Shown here piece after piece: positions 9,301 through 18,901 of a stretch of DNA of 61,809 nucleotides. The first letter of the stretch is position 1. Every line of letters starts with the position of its first letter. The stretch is taken from contig RQAP01000021.1 in NCBI GenBank assembly GCA_008671135.1, forward strand, positions 1-61,809, in the 5' to 3' direction. The DNA is from Collinsella aerofaciens. GTDB lineage: Bacteria > Actinomycetota > Coriobacteriia > Coriobacteriales > Coriobacteriaceae. A model generated the notes under the pieces. That model did no database searches and was not told the DNA's origin. It was given only the letters and a program-made list of their open reading frames with translations. A program made the translations under genes and the position numbers.

Positions 9301-9966
9301 TTATCCAAAGGGATAGGAAGCGGGCTCACGATTTAACCAATCATACAGATCAAGACCTTGCGAGAATCTGTCTGTATCGTTTAGTATCTGACCTTCATTA
9401 ACCGAGGCAGGATGAAAGACAGCACATTCTAAATCAGGTCGACGTGTCGCAGTGAAACATAGTTTGTTGGGAAAACTGATCTCATCGAACTTACGGAGAT
9501 CTTCCTCGGTACAACTATTCATCTGGCTAAACTTGATAAACAGGTTGTTCCAATTGAGTCGGTCAATACGTCTGTACCACTTTTCAGCAGCCTCCTTCGC
9601 TGTTGAATAGTGAAGAAAAACAATCTCAATATCATCGATTAAGGCAATCGGTTTATCAACTTCCCCTCGATTCTTCAAAACGTCCCAATGCAATGATTCA
9701 TGAGCATCGATAAACTCGAGGGGTGAAGCAAGGTAGTGTCTGAGGTTCGCGGAGAACCTAACGTAATCGGAAGCGAAAAAATAAAGACCTGCCGTCGGCG
9801 ACTGGTACGGAAGTCCAAAATAGCGGTAGACAGACCCACCCCAACAATTATTTGAAATAATAGAAAAATCGCAACGATTTAAACGCTGACGACGACTCTT
9901 TACAAATAAAGGATTAGTCTGCTCGCGAATCTTCCTCTGGATAATCCCAAAATAGTCTCTAGCCAT
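9301..9966 (-). CDS. DUF1919 family exopolysaccharide protein
   Basis: This 221-residue protein contains FSIISNNCWGG near the N-terminus, followed by SPTAGLYFFASDYVRF. That pattern is typical of DUF1919 proteins found in exopolysaccharide gene clusters. Their biochemical activity is not established; a transferase role has been suggested from context. The ATG at 9966 is preferred because TGAGG lies just upstream. It overlaps the end of the polymerase gene by eight bases. Confidence 0.65.
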   Translation of the reverse strand: MARDYFGIIQRKIREQTNPLFVKSRRQRLNRCDFSIISNNCWGGSVYRYFGLPYQSPTAGLYFFASDYVRFSANLRHYLASPLEFIDAHESLHWDVLKNRGEVDKPIALIDDIEIVFLHYSTAKEAAEKWYRRIDRLNWNNLFIKFSQMNSCTEEDLRKFDEISFPNKLCFTATRRPDLECAVFHPASVNEGQILNDTDRFSQGLDLYDWLNREPASYPFG

Positions 9967-11233
9967 GAAAAACCTCATCTTTGCAAGTCGAACCTGAATG
10001 CTCTCGCTGCATAGAGTAAAGAGCCTCGGAAATACCGATTAAATTAAAGTTGATACAGATAAAGAAAGCAGAGGTCTCACAAAAAGCAACGAATGAAAAG
10101 ATGATTAAACCGAATATAGCCGGGCTTAGCTTGCCGCAACGAAAAGCTTGCACAAGTGTTGCAAGCCATGCAACATACATAAGAATAGCCACAAGGATAC
10201 CCGACTCAAGAACTATATGCGCATATGCATTATCAACCAAAAAGGTACTGAAACTGCCAAATCGAATAAAGGCATCATCGAAATCAAACCCGAACGGCAA
10301 CGGCGGAAACGAAACTGTAAAATAATGCATTAAGGCAAGTCTTGCCGAAAGAACAGAATCGAGCTCACGCATCCAGCCTACAGAAGGATTATAGGAATAC
10401 ATAAAATAATAAGTCGACAGACTCAAAATAATGAAAGCACCGATTCCCAGTGCAATGAGCAATCGATCGAAAGCTTTTCCCCTCAAGAGGGTTGCAAGAA
10501 TTGCCAAAAATGCTAATAACAGTATGCATAGAGCTGAAGTTCTAGAAAAAACCACAACACGGCACAAGTAGTACATACAACCGTAAAATATCACGTCAAC
10601 AATGGTTGCTTTTCGAAACCGCAGAACCGTAAAAGCACATGTCATAGAAAGCAAAAGGACACCAAGACTGTTGGGATGTGTGAAACCAGGAGCCTGCCTA
10701 AGCGTGTTGTTTAGAGAATTCATCGTAATCGACGAAATATAACCAGCGCTAGCCGCCGATACCGTTACAAGAATTACTCCGAGCGAGCACCAGAAAGAAA
10801 CTGAAGCAACATCGCGAACGTCAACACCTTTTCCGGCAACAACAAACAGGAAGAGCAAGAAAATATTCCAACTTCCCGAAAACGCTGTTGACGAGATAAC
10901 CACGCAGGCACAGATAGAAAACAGAGCAATCTGCCACCGTGAAAAACCCAAACGCAAAATATGAGCTGTCAAAACTACCGTGCAAAACGCCCTGACTCCA
11001 AGATAAAACAAATCAAGATGAAGAAAGCTAAGGTCGCGAAAGGTAGTGAAATTTAGGTTGTAGGCGATAAAATACAACGAAAATGCGAATAAATACGACT
11101 TTTTATAATTATCTGGAAATGTCGAATTGTCACTAAGCGCCATCCAGCCAATATGACTATACGGATGAACTGAATTCTTAGCCCTCACGCCAGTTTGCCT
11201 TACACCTTGTTTCATTATTATTGACCCCGCCAC
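9959..11233 (-). CDS. Wzy/O-antigen-polymerase-like membrane protein
   Basis: This 424-residue protein has about ten to twelve hydrophobic segments and a long periplasm-facing loop after residue 270. The sequence GFTHPNSLGVLLLS and a later SRTS resemble O-antigen polymerase/ligase proteins. It would join repeat units outside the membrane. Start choices are GTG 11233, directly abutting the upstream stop, or ATG 11215. Its AT-rich sequence contrasts with the flanking core genes. Confidence 0.7.
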   Translation of the reverse strand: MAGSIIMKQGVRQTGVRAKNSVHPYSHIGWMALSDNSTFPDNYKKSYLFAFSLYFIAYNLNFTTFRDLSFLHLDLFYLGVRAFCTVVLTAHILRLGFSRWQIALFSICACVVISSTAFSGSWNIFLLFLFVVAGKGVDVRDVASVSFWCSLGVILVTVSAASAGYISSITMNSLNNTLRQAPGFTHPNSLGVLLLSMTCAFTVLRFRKATIVDVIFYGCMYYLCRVVVFSRTSALCILLLAFLAILATLLRGKAFDRLLIALGIGAFIILSLSTYYFMYSYNPSVGWMRELDSVLSARLALMHYFTVSFPPLPFGFDFDDAFIRFGSFSTFLVDNAYAHIVLESGILVAILMYVAWLATLVQAFRCGKLSPAIFGLIIFSFVAFCETSAFFICINFNLIGISEALYSMQREHSGSTCKDEVFHG

Positions 11234-12367
11234 TCACTTACCAGAAACCCGTTTCAAAAGTTCCTCATAATACTCCATCAGTTTTTCTGCATTTGCCTCT
11301 GCGGAATAGCCGGCCTTAGCCAACCTTTCTCCAGCGAATGCGTCGCGCCCGTCTTCGATAGCGGCAGATAGTTCCGTGGCCCAGTCTTCCAGTGAAGATT
11401 CCAGATCGACAAACCTGCCATTCCCAGCAACATCGCTTTCGGCGGGAACATTCGTCGAAAACACGCACGGCAAGCCAGCCGCCTGGGCCTCGACAGCAGA
11501 AATGGGCAGTCCTTCATATAGGGAAGGCATAAAGAACACGTCAAAAACCGAATAAAAGCGAGCGACATCGCTACGAACACCTGGCAAAAACACTTTGTCT
11601 GAAAGACCAAGAGAAGCAATCTTGTCTTCAAGCGCACGACGCCCCTCTCCATCGCCGAGAATAACCAAGCGAGCTTCCGGCACCACTTTGATATAAGTCG
11701 CAAACGCATCAATAGCAAAAGAATAGTTCTTTTGTTTAACGAAGCGTCCCACGCAACCTATCACCGGAGCGTTCTCAGAAATACCAAGTTCTGCACGCAG
11801 GTTTTCACGGGCGTTAATGCTATATGCAAAATCATCAAGACAAATACCGTTGTTTATGAGTTCAAAAGGCACATTGCCAAACAAGTATTTGCCCGCTTCG
11901 TTAGAACAGGCAGAATATGCATTTGCAAAACGCTTACCGAACGCAATAAGCGGGGCGTTTCGCAAGCGATGGATAGCATTGTCGGATGAACTATTAAGGT
12001 GACTGTGGATAACTCGCACACCCACACCGGCGCGCCGGCACGCTCGAAGGGTTACGAAAGCATTATTAGGCACATGGCAATGTGCGATGTCATACTTACT
12101 TGCAACTTTTCCTAGAACATCGGTCGCCTCGCGAGCAAACTCAAAGGGTGACGTTTTACCATGCGAGACAACGTATACTGAAGAACCTTCTGCCTTCAAT
12201 TCATCGTCAAGACTGTTGGGAAAAATAAGCCGACCCGATTCAGACGAATGATGAAAAAAATCAAAATGGAAACGGTCCCTATCGATATATCGATTCATGT
12301 TGAGAACAAAGCGGGTCACGCCTGAATCCGATGCAAGCGAAGGCACTATCTGAAGAACTTTAATCAC
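11234..12367 (-). CDS. GT4-family glycosyltransferase
   Basis: This 377-residue protein is a GT-B enzyme. The N-terminal acceptor domain begins IKVLQIVPSLASDSGVTRF. The C-terminal domain has VGRFVKQKNYSFAID and MPSLYEGLPISAVEAQAAG, including the E-x7-E region of GT4 enzymes. The GTG at 12367 overlaps the preceding gene's stop by eight bases and follows GGATAGGG; upstream starts would add unconserved sequence. It is similar to its neighbour and probably adds another sugar of the repeat unit. Confidence 0.8.
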   Translation of the reverse strand: MIKVLQIVPSLASDSGVTRFVLNMNRYIDRDRFHFDFFHHSSESGRLIFPNSLDDELKAEGSSVYVVSHGKTSPFEFAREATDVLGKVASKYDIAHCHVPNNAFVTLRACRRAGVGVRVIHSHLNSSSDNAIHRLRNAPLIAFGKRFANAYSACSNEAGKYLFGNVPFELINNGICLDDFAYSINARENLRAELGISENAPVIGCVGRFVKQKNYSFAIDAFATYIKVVPEARLVILGDGEGRRALEDKIASLGLSDKVFLPGVRSDVARFYSVFDVFFMPSLYEGLPISAVEAQAAGLPCVFSTNVPAESDVAGNGRFVDLESSLEDWATELSAAIEDGRDAFAGERLAKAGYSAEANAEKLMEYYEELLKRVSGK

Positions 12368-13562
12368 AACTAACCCTATCCAACAAATGCTTTCGGACAA
12401 TAGACGCGCAGTGGTCTGCATCAAAACCCGCACTGCGAACAAGTGCGGCGTAGATATCCCTATCTATCGACATTCGAACCATCTCAACGGCCCTATCCGC
12501 CCAGGCAGGCTCACCGGCAGAGAGCGGTAGTGAGGCTTCGACATCCGTCACATGAGCCTCCGAAGGCAAAGCCTCCGAGCATACAATGGTGCAGCCTGAG
12601 CATTGAGCCTCAATACACACAATCGCAAGTCCCTCAAATAGCGATGGCATAAGAAAACAATCAAGGGCCGAGTAGACGGGAGCCGGATCGGGAAGATATC
12701 CCGGCATAATGACTTTTTCTCTAATGGCCAGCTCGTCAACCAATTCTTCGACCTGCGGACGCAAATCCCCCTCGCCCACCATCAGGTAATAAGAATTTGG
12801 CTCACGCTTTAGAATCTCAGCGAAAACCCTAATCTGAAAGAAGGGATTCTTTACCTCAGCGATACGTCCGATGTTACCAAATAAGAACGCATTCTGTGGA
12901 ATATCGAAGCTTTCGCGAATCTCAGCACGAGCTGCAGCATCGAATCTAAAGCGCTCAGTATCAATCCCATTGTTAACGACCTCGAATGGGCGATTGCCGA
13001 AAAGATAACGACCAGCATCACTCGAACAGGCAAGGCAAGCGGTAGCGCTGCCGCTGAGAACGGTTTTTCCAAAGGCATGCATAACCGCCTTAGCCGCTGC
13101 TTGTCCAGATCCAAAGGCCGAGTTATGAGAATGGACAACGCGCACGGGAACACAGCACTTCATTGCAACCTCGGAGTAGAGGAACCCCATGCCGTTCATG
13201 GTGTTGATATAGACCGCATCTGGACTCATGGCATTTGCCAGTTCAGCAAATCCCTTGGATCCATCGCAGAGCCTCTTAAGCTGTCCAGGTTTATAACCAG
13301 AGAAAACCGTATAACGATCGATTCCCAACTTAGCAAGCTCATCGTCAAATGAGTCATTCCAGTCCCAGCATGAGTACAGCGAAAAAGAAACGCCATTTCC
13401 TTGCAGCCGGCGAAAGAGCTCCATGAGAAAAGTCTCGATCCCGCCTTGGCCCCATGCCTCCGCATAGCAGAGCACACGTTTACCAGTCGAATAAGAAATC
13501 GGCGCAGGGACTTTGCATACAATCTTACTCAACCCTATCACCCTTACGTCGGAGTACGACAC
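12360..13562 (-). CDS. GT4-family glycosyltransferase
   Basis: A GT-B fold protein of up to 400 residues. It has GGIETFLMELFRRL at the N-terminal acceptor side, then NIGRIAEVKNP and MPSLFEGLAIVCIEAQCSG at the donor side. It resembles the adjacent GT4, suggesting an old duplication. The start is uncertain: GTG 13562, GTG 13541 or TTG 13532. The last overlaps the upstream stop in the same way as in the neighbouring GT4 gene. Confidence 0.8.
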   Translation of the reverse strand: MSYSDVRVIGLSKIVCKVPAPISYSTGKRVLCYAEAWGQGGIETFLMELFRRLQGNGVSFSLYSCWDWNDSFDDELAKLGIDRYTVFSGYKPGQLKRLCDGSKGFAELANAMSPDAVYINTMNGMGFLYSEVAMKCCVPVRVVHSHNSAFGSGQAAAKAVMHAFGKTVLSGSATACLACSSDAGRYLFGNRPFEVVNNGIDTERFRFDAAARAEIRESFDIPQNAFLFGNIGRIAEVKNPFFQIRVFAEILKREPNSYYLMVGEGDLRPQVEELVDELAIREKVIMPGYLPDPAPVYSALDCFLMPSLFEGLAIVCIEAQCSGCTIVCSEALPSEAHVTDVEASLPLSAGEPAWADRAVEMVRMSIDRDIYAALVRSAGFDADHCASIVRKHLLDRVSCD

Positions 13563-14373
13563 GATAAACGAAAGAGCGCAACGAGTTGGGCATCAAACAA
13601 ACAACTGCATGCGGGTAATAGGAACAAAAATAATCTCGCTTGGTGAAATACCCACGGTCAACCTGTGCCTTTTTAAAAGCCTTGGCATATTTAAGGTAGC
13701 GAATCCCTCCCCTACGGGCATAAAAATCTTCGCTTACGCGCATCGCCACAAGCGGTTCACCTAGGTTATCCGCCTTGCAGCCGCATGCGAGCATCCTATT
13801 AAAAAGATCCCAGTCCTCGAAATATAGAAAATCAGAACTGTAGTTACCAGCCTCCATAACCCTCGACTTTCTAAATGTCATCGGAGGGTGGCGAAAGGGA
13901 TTGCGTCTTTTTGAGTAGATGGAGATGGCATCCATACCCTTGGGAAGATCAGTAGAAGCGATGGGCTTATCGGGTGATTCAACGAATTCAACAACGTCGC
14001 TCCCGACCATATCAAGTCCTCTATTAATAGCGGCAAGCTGCTTTTCCATACGGTCAGAACGAGCTACATCGTCTGTATCCATACGTGCAACGATTTCATT
14101 AGAGCAAGCGAGCATACCTTGACGCAAGGCATAGCCCAGCCCATGATTTTCATCATAGGAAATAAATTTAAAGAGACCTGGGTGCTCAGAGTCATAATCT
14201 GAAAGCACGTCTTCAAGCTCGCGTGTAAGCGGACCATCCTTGACCATGACGATTTCAGAAGGAGAAACCGTTTGATTTAGCATGCTGTCTAAAGCCTGAA
14301 TCAGAAAGGCGGGTTTTTCTTTTTTGTAAATGCTCATCAATACACTGTAAGAACAAGTATCAGTTGTCTGCAT
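13525..14373 (-). CDS. GT2-family glycosyltransferase (AmsE-like)
   Basis: This 282-residue protein starts YSVLMSIYKKEKPAF. It carries IVMVKDGP and VARMDTDDVARSDR, the variant of the GT2 signature seen in amylovoran AmsE-type enzymes. The ATG at 14373 immediately follows the stop of the priming transferase (TAAATG). As the first GT after the priming enzyme it may add the second sugar; this is positional inference. Confidence 0.8.
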   Translation of the reverse strand: MQTTDTCSYSVLMSIYKKEKPAFLIQALDSMLNQTVSPSEIVMVKDGPLTRELEDVLSDYDSEHPGLFKFISYDENHGLGYALRQGMLACSNEIVARMDTDDVARSDRMEKQLAAINRGLDMVGSDVVEFVESPDKPIASTDLPKGMDAISIYSKRRNPFRHPPMTFRKSRVMEAGNYSSDFLYFEDWDLFNRMLACGCKADNLGEPLVAMRVSEDFYARRGGIRYLKYAKAFKKAQVDRGYFTKRDYFCSYYPHAVVCLMPNSLRSFVYRVVLRRKGDRVE

Positions 14374-15060
14374 TTAACGACCCGTCCTCTCCTTGCCGAA
14401 CATTGCACCAAAGGTGCCCGTGAAGCATTTCCAGTCCATGCGAAAACAGCGGTTTTGAACGTAACGAAGTTCAATCTTTTGTCGCAAGCCGCTCTCGAAC
14501 GTCGCTTCATTTCGATCCGTTGCTTGCCAAAGCCCAGTAATGCCAGGCTGAACAGAAAGCAGTTCGGCCTTCTCCTCATCCGTAAAATGCTGTTCAAGCT
14601 CATCCCTTGTAATGGGGCGAGGCCCAATAACAGAAAGGTCGCCGTTTAGCACATTGAGAAACTGAGGCATCTCGTCGATAGAGCATTTGCGAATGAATAG
14701 ACCAACCTTGGTAATGCGGGGGTCATCGTCGACCTTGCGCTCGACTTCCCACTGATGCAGCTGCTCAGGGCTCAGATACTTCTGCACGTTGCCAGCATCG
14801 GCGACCATGCTGCGAAGCTTAAAAATCCTGATTGTCTTTCCGCCCTTACCAACACGCTCTTGCGCATACATAGGACTGCCGGGCGATTCAAGGCTAATGA
14901 GTGCACACACAACAGCAATAGGCATAAGCAGTAGAACACTCATCAAAAGACTGAACACAAGGTCAAACAGCCTCTTAACAAAACGATAGCCAAGCGTACC
15001 GCTCGGCTTTATCCGATCGAAAGCCAATGCATCCCCCATTGATGTACAGCTCTCTGTCAT
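14374..15060 (-). CDS. Priming sugar-phosphate transferase (WbaP/PssY family)
   Basis: About 228 residues with one N-terminal membrane segment, then the bacterial sugar-transferase signature. This includes KRLFDLVFS, ERVGKGGKTIRIFKLRSM, KCSIDEMPQFLNVLNGDLSVIGPRP without a break, and a C-terminal QPGITGLWQ. It moves a sugar phosphate onto undecaprenyl phosphate to begin repeat-unit assembly. The start is ambiguous (ATG 15060, ATG 15039 or GTG 15087). Ribosome sites are poorly spaced, and a hairpin plus a G-tract lie just upstream, suggesting translational or elongation control. Confidence 0.85.
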   Translation of the reverse strand: MTESCTSMGDALAFDRIKPSGTLGYRFVKRLFDLVFSLLMSVLLLMPIAVVCALISLESPGSPMYAQERVGKGGKTIRIFKLRSMVADAGNVQKYLSPEQLHQWEVERKVDDDPRITKVGLFIRKCSIDEMPQFLNVLNGDLSVIGPRPITRDELEQHFTDEEKAELLSVQPGITGLWQATDRNEATFESGLRQKIELRYVQNRCFRMDWKCFTGTFGAMFGKERTGR

Positions 15061-15087
15061 TTCCTTAGCAGCCAGAATAAAACTCAC

Positions 15088-15113
15088 GTTCCTGTCCCCA
15101 GGAACCCCCCCCC
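15088..15113 (-). promoter_or_regulatory. Hairpin and nine-G tract ahead of the priming transferase
   Basis: On the - strand a run of nine G (15113-15105) leads into GTTCCT-GGGGAC-AGGAAC, a six-base perfect stem that contains an AGGA sequence. A GTG codon follows directly. The position, between the NusG-like gene and the first biosynthetic gene, fits an RNA element used by a specialised antiterminator, or a translation switch. The G-tract is also a possible slippage site. Confidence 0.45.
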
Positions 15114-15160
15114 ATCTATGAATCCAAAAAACCAAATAAATCGCTGGTACAACGTCTCCC

Positions 15161-15751
15161 TTACGTTTTGCTGGGAACGTCCAGCGCAAGCAGCTCCCTA
15201 AAAGCGGAGTCACCTTCGCCCACGTCCACCAGGCACCAGCGCTTATGACGGTCGATCTTCTTTACGCGGGCCTCTTGCCCCACCAAGGGACCCTGCTCTA
15301 TGTGCAACACGCCGCCTTCTATGCGCGCAACGCTGTTGCGCACCACGCCGTCGTCGTCCAGCACGCTGCGGTACCAATCCTGCACGTCGTCCGGCATGGG
15401 CATGTACGCCCGCTCCCTACTGCCGGCGATACGACAGCCAAAGCTCAACTGAGCCAAAGCCCTATCGAGCGCGGCGGCATCGTGCGTGGCGACGAAGAAA
15501 TATTCCTTGTACATGGGTTTGGTTTGGAGCGACCAGGCGCCATCCCGCTTAAACCAGAACTCCTTTTGCATTACAAAAGCGTTCTGCATAAGGTTGTGCG
15601 GGATAATGCGACGGACCTTTTCGCAGGTCTCGCGCTCTTTTCCATTGGGGGTGTGAACCAGATACCAGCGAACACGGCCATGCTGGCTGTTGGTGGTGGC
15701 GCCATTAAATGCGCCCGGCAGCTGCTCTTGGCGCCGTGCCGTCTGTTCCAT
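15161..15751 (-). CDS. NusG-paralogue transcription antiterminator (LoaP/UpxY-like)
   Basis: This 196-residue protein has an NGN domain beginning RWYLVHTPNGKERETCEKV after a 38-residue leader. A C-terminal KOW-like segment follows (IEQGPLVGQEARVKKIDRHKRWCLVDV, about residues 150-180, quoted in part). Specialised NusG paralogues sit first in glycan or antibiotic operons and let RNA polymerase read through long clusters. This one is the first gene of a 13-gene glycan locus, matching that role. The ATG at 15751 has GAGGGGG upstream. Whether it is closer to LoaP or UpxY cannot be decided by eye. Confidence 0.75.
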   Translation of the reverse strand: MEQTARRQEQLPGAFNGATTNSQHGRVRWYLVHTPNGKERETCEKVRRIIPHNLMQNAFVMQKEFWFKRDGAWSLQTKPMYKEYFFVATHDAAALDRALAQLSFGCRIAGSRERAYMPMPDDVQDWYRSVLDDDGVVRNSVARIEGGVLHIEQGPLVGQEARVKKIDRHKRWCLVDVGEGDSAFRELLALDVPSKT

Positions 15752-15842
15752 GTTCTCGCCCCCTCTTTTAGCTTTGCGATGCACGCAAATGCAGGGGCGT
15801 TTAGAACAGGCTTCTCGCTCGCAGCTAGGCGCAGTCGCAAAA

Positions 15843-15964
15843 GTACAGGTTTTTGTATCTTTCGACAGACGACATTATACGAGCAATTAATCAGCGTTTG
15901 CCCAGATTACGCAAAATGTACTGCTAGTAGGTACATCTCCATAGCCCCCTACAAAAACCTGTAC
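15843..15964. repeat. 15-bp perfect inverted repeat bracketing the glycan-locus promoter
   Basis: GTACAGGTTTTTGTA at 15843-15857 is repeated as its exact reverse complement at 15950-15964, leaving a 92-base segment between. That segment holds a consensus -10 box pointing at the NusG-like gene and a smaller dyad, ATGTAC-N9-GTACAT (15916-15936). Flipping the segment would point the promoter into two tandem terminators. The organisation resembles phase-variable invertible promoters. Confidence 0.6.
15874..15879 (-). promoter_or_regulatory. Putative -10 box of the glycan operon
   Basis: The - strand reads TATAAT here, 123 bases upstream of the NusG-like ATG. No good -35 hexamer is found 16-18 bases further upstream, so an activator may be required; the dyad at 15916-15936 is well placed for one. 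Confidence 0.45.
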
Positions 15965-15982
15965 CTTTTTGTGCAACAAAAA

Positions 15983-16003
15983 AAGCCGCTCAACCAGCGG
16001 CTT
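15983..16003. terminator. Bidirectional intrinsic terminator
   Basis: AAGCCGCT (15983-15990) pairs with AGCGGCTT (15996-16003). There is an A-run on the left and a T-rich run on the right, so it could work in either direction. It backs up the thrS terminator and would also stop transcription leaving the glycan promoter segment in the opposite orientation. Confidence 0.7.
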
Positions 16004-16024
16004 TTCTTATTTCGGCATGAAAAA

Positions 16025-16051
16025 GGCGACCGCCCTTTGTGGACGGTCGCC
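16025..16051 (-). terminator. thrS: thrS intrinsic terminator
   Basis: The arms GGCGACCGCCC (16025-16035) and GGACGGTCGCC (16041-16051) form a strong stem with one G-T pair, 26 bases beyond the thrS stop. On the - strand the stem is followed by five T (16024-16020). Confidence 0.85.
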
Positions 16052-16076
16052 TTTGTTAATTGTTGTGAAGCTTGCC

Positions 16077-17840
<1,764 letters not shown>

Positions 17841-17910
17841 GTGTATGTTTTCTCCTCTCGGATGCCTGATGCAAGTGCGTGCGATGCGCTCGGCGTTTTT
17901 GACTTGCATC

Positions 17911-17938
17911 ATTATAGGCAGGTTGCCTTGGTATACAA
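17911..17938 (-). promoter_or_regulatory. thrS: thrS sigma-70-type promoter
   Basis: On the - strand TTGTAT (17938-17933), a 16-base spacer and TATAAT (17916-17911) lie 71 bases upstream of the thrS ATG. No T-box sequence is seen in the short leader. Confidence 0.65.
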
Positions 17939-17939
17939 G

Positions 17940-17970
17940 CGCCCGCCGCACCTTAATGGCACGGCGGGCG
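17940..17970. terminator. GC-rich hairpin after the zinc-ribbon gene
   Basis: CGCCCGCCG (17940-17948) pairs perfectly with CGGCGGGCG (17962-17970). It lies between the zinc-ribbon gene and the thrS promoter. Only a weak T-run follows on either strand. Confidence 0.45.
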
Positions 17971-18063
17971 ATTTTCTACGCATGCTTCATCGTGTGGGCG
18001 GGGTCTGGGCGCGCGTGGCTTGCGGCGTGCCCGTGGCTTGCGGCCGGCCCGGCGATGGATGCG

Positions 18064-18495
18064 TTACTGGATGCGAGTTCGGCAGTAGGGGCAGACCTTC
18101 CAGTGCGCATCGAGCGGGCGATGGCAGCTGGGACACACGTTGCGAACCTGGGTATCGCACACCGGGCAGACGACAAAGTCCTTCTCGATGGGCGCGCCGC
18201 ACTGCGGGCAGGTGCCGTACTGGGCAAGCTGGCGCTCGCGCAGGGCCATGTCCAGCTCCTGCTCCTCACGGTCGGACGCGTAGGAGTGCGGGCGCAGGAC
18301 CAGGTAGGCAATGAGGCCCACAAACGGGATGAGGGCGATGATGCCCCATGCCACGTAGGCGCTGGCGCCGCGGCGGCGAGCGTCGATGAACACATAGACG
18401 ACCGACAGCACATACAGGGCGATGATAAAGCCAACAAAGGCATAGACGACGCCCATAAGCTGCGGCGACATGAGCTCGGAGATGTACTTGGACAT
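18064..18495 (-). CDS. Small membrane protein with C-terminal double zinc ribbon
   Basis: This 143-residue protein has two hydrophobic segments (about residues 13-35 and 45-66). Four CxxC pairs follow, including CPQCGAPIEKDFVVCPVC and CPSCHRPLDAHWKVCPYC, forming two zinc-ribbon units on the cytoplasmic side. Its function is unknown; such proteins are common conserved hypotheticals in Actinobacteria. The ATG at 18495 has AAAGG upstream. Confidence 0.7.
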   Translation of the reverse strand: MSKYISELMSPQLMGVVYAFVGFIIALYVLSVVYVFIDARRRGASAYVAWGIIALIPFVGLIAYLVLRPHSYASDREEQELDMALRERQLAQYGTCPQCGAPIEKDFVVCPVCDTQVRNVCPSCHRPLDAHWKVCPYCRTRIQ

Positions 18496-18600
18496 TACGG
18501 GTACCTTTCGGAATATTAACAGTTCGGTCAAGTTTACCACGGGGTTTGTTTATATGGGACCACGGCTAGGGGCGGGGCTGGCGCGGACACAAACATCCCA

Positions 18601-18726
18601 ATCTGTAACAGGTGGGAGCGGAATCCGGGTCCAGATGTTACAGATCGAGACAAACGGAGGACCCGCATGGCAAATGTCTCAATCTGTAACAACTGGGACC
18701 CAAATCCTCGTCTAACTGTTACAGAT
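18601..18726. repeat. Two dyads with identical 25-base spacing
   Basis: ATCTGTAACA pairs with TGTTACAGAT twice: 18601-18610 with 18636-18645, and 18682-18691 with 18717-18726. The spacer is exactly 25 bases both times and the copies are offset by 81 bases. Each right arm is followed by CGAGAC. The rest of the 406-base gap between the two divergent genes shows no gene. Confidence 0.8.
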
Positions 18727-18901
18727 CGAGACGAACGGTTGCCGTAGTTGTCGGCAGACGAGGTTGTCGATATTGCCGGGTCTCCCCTCGCCTGCCGTTG
18801 GCGGGTGTTGCGGGGCTGTTCGCCGCATTGCCGCCGCACTGGGGGTGTGCGGACCGTAGGATAGTCTTATTGACGGCCTGTCAACTCGTCTGGGAGGCAC
18901 T

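Noticed and set aside
17841..17940. T-box riboswitch ahead of thrS (and likewise valS at 28422-28652)
   Set aside because: No T-box consensus, specifier stem or antiterminator pair could be found; the valS leader hairpin belongs to a dispersed repeat family.
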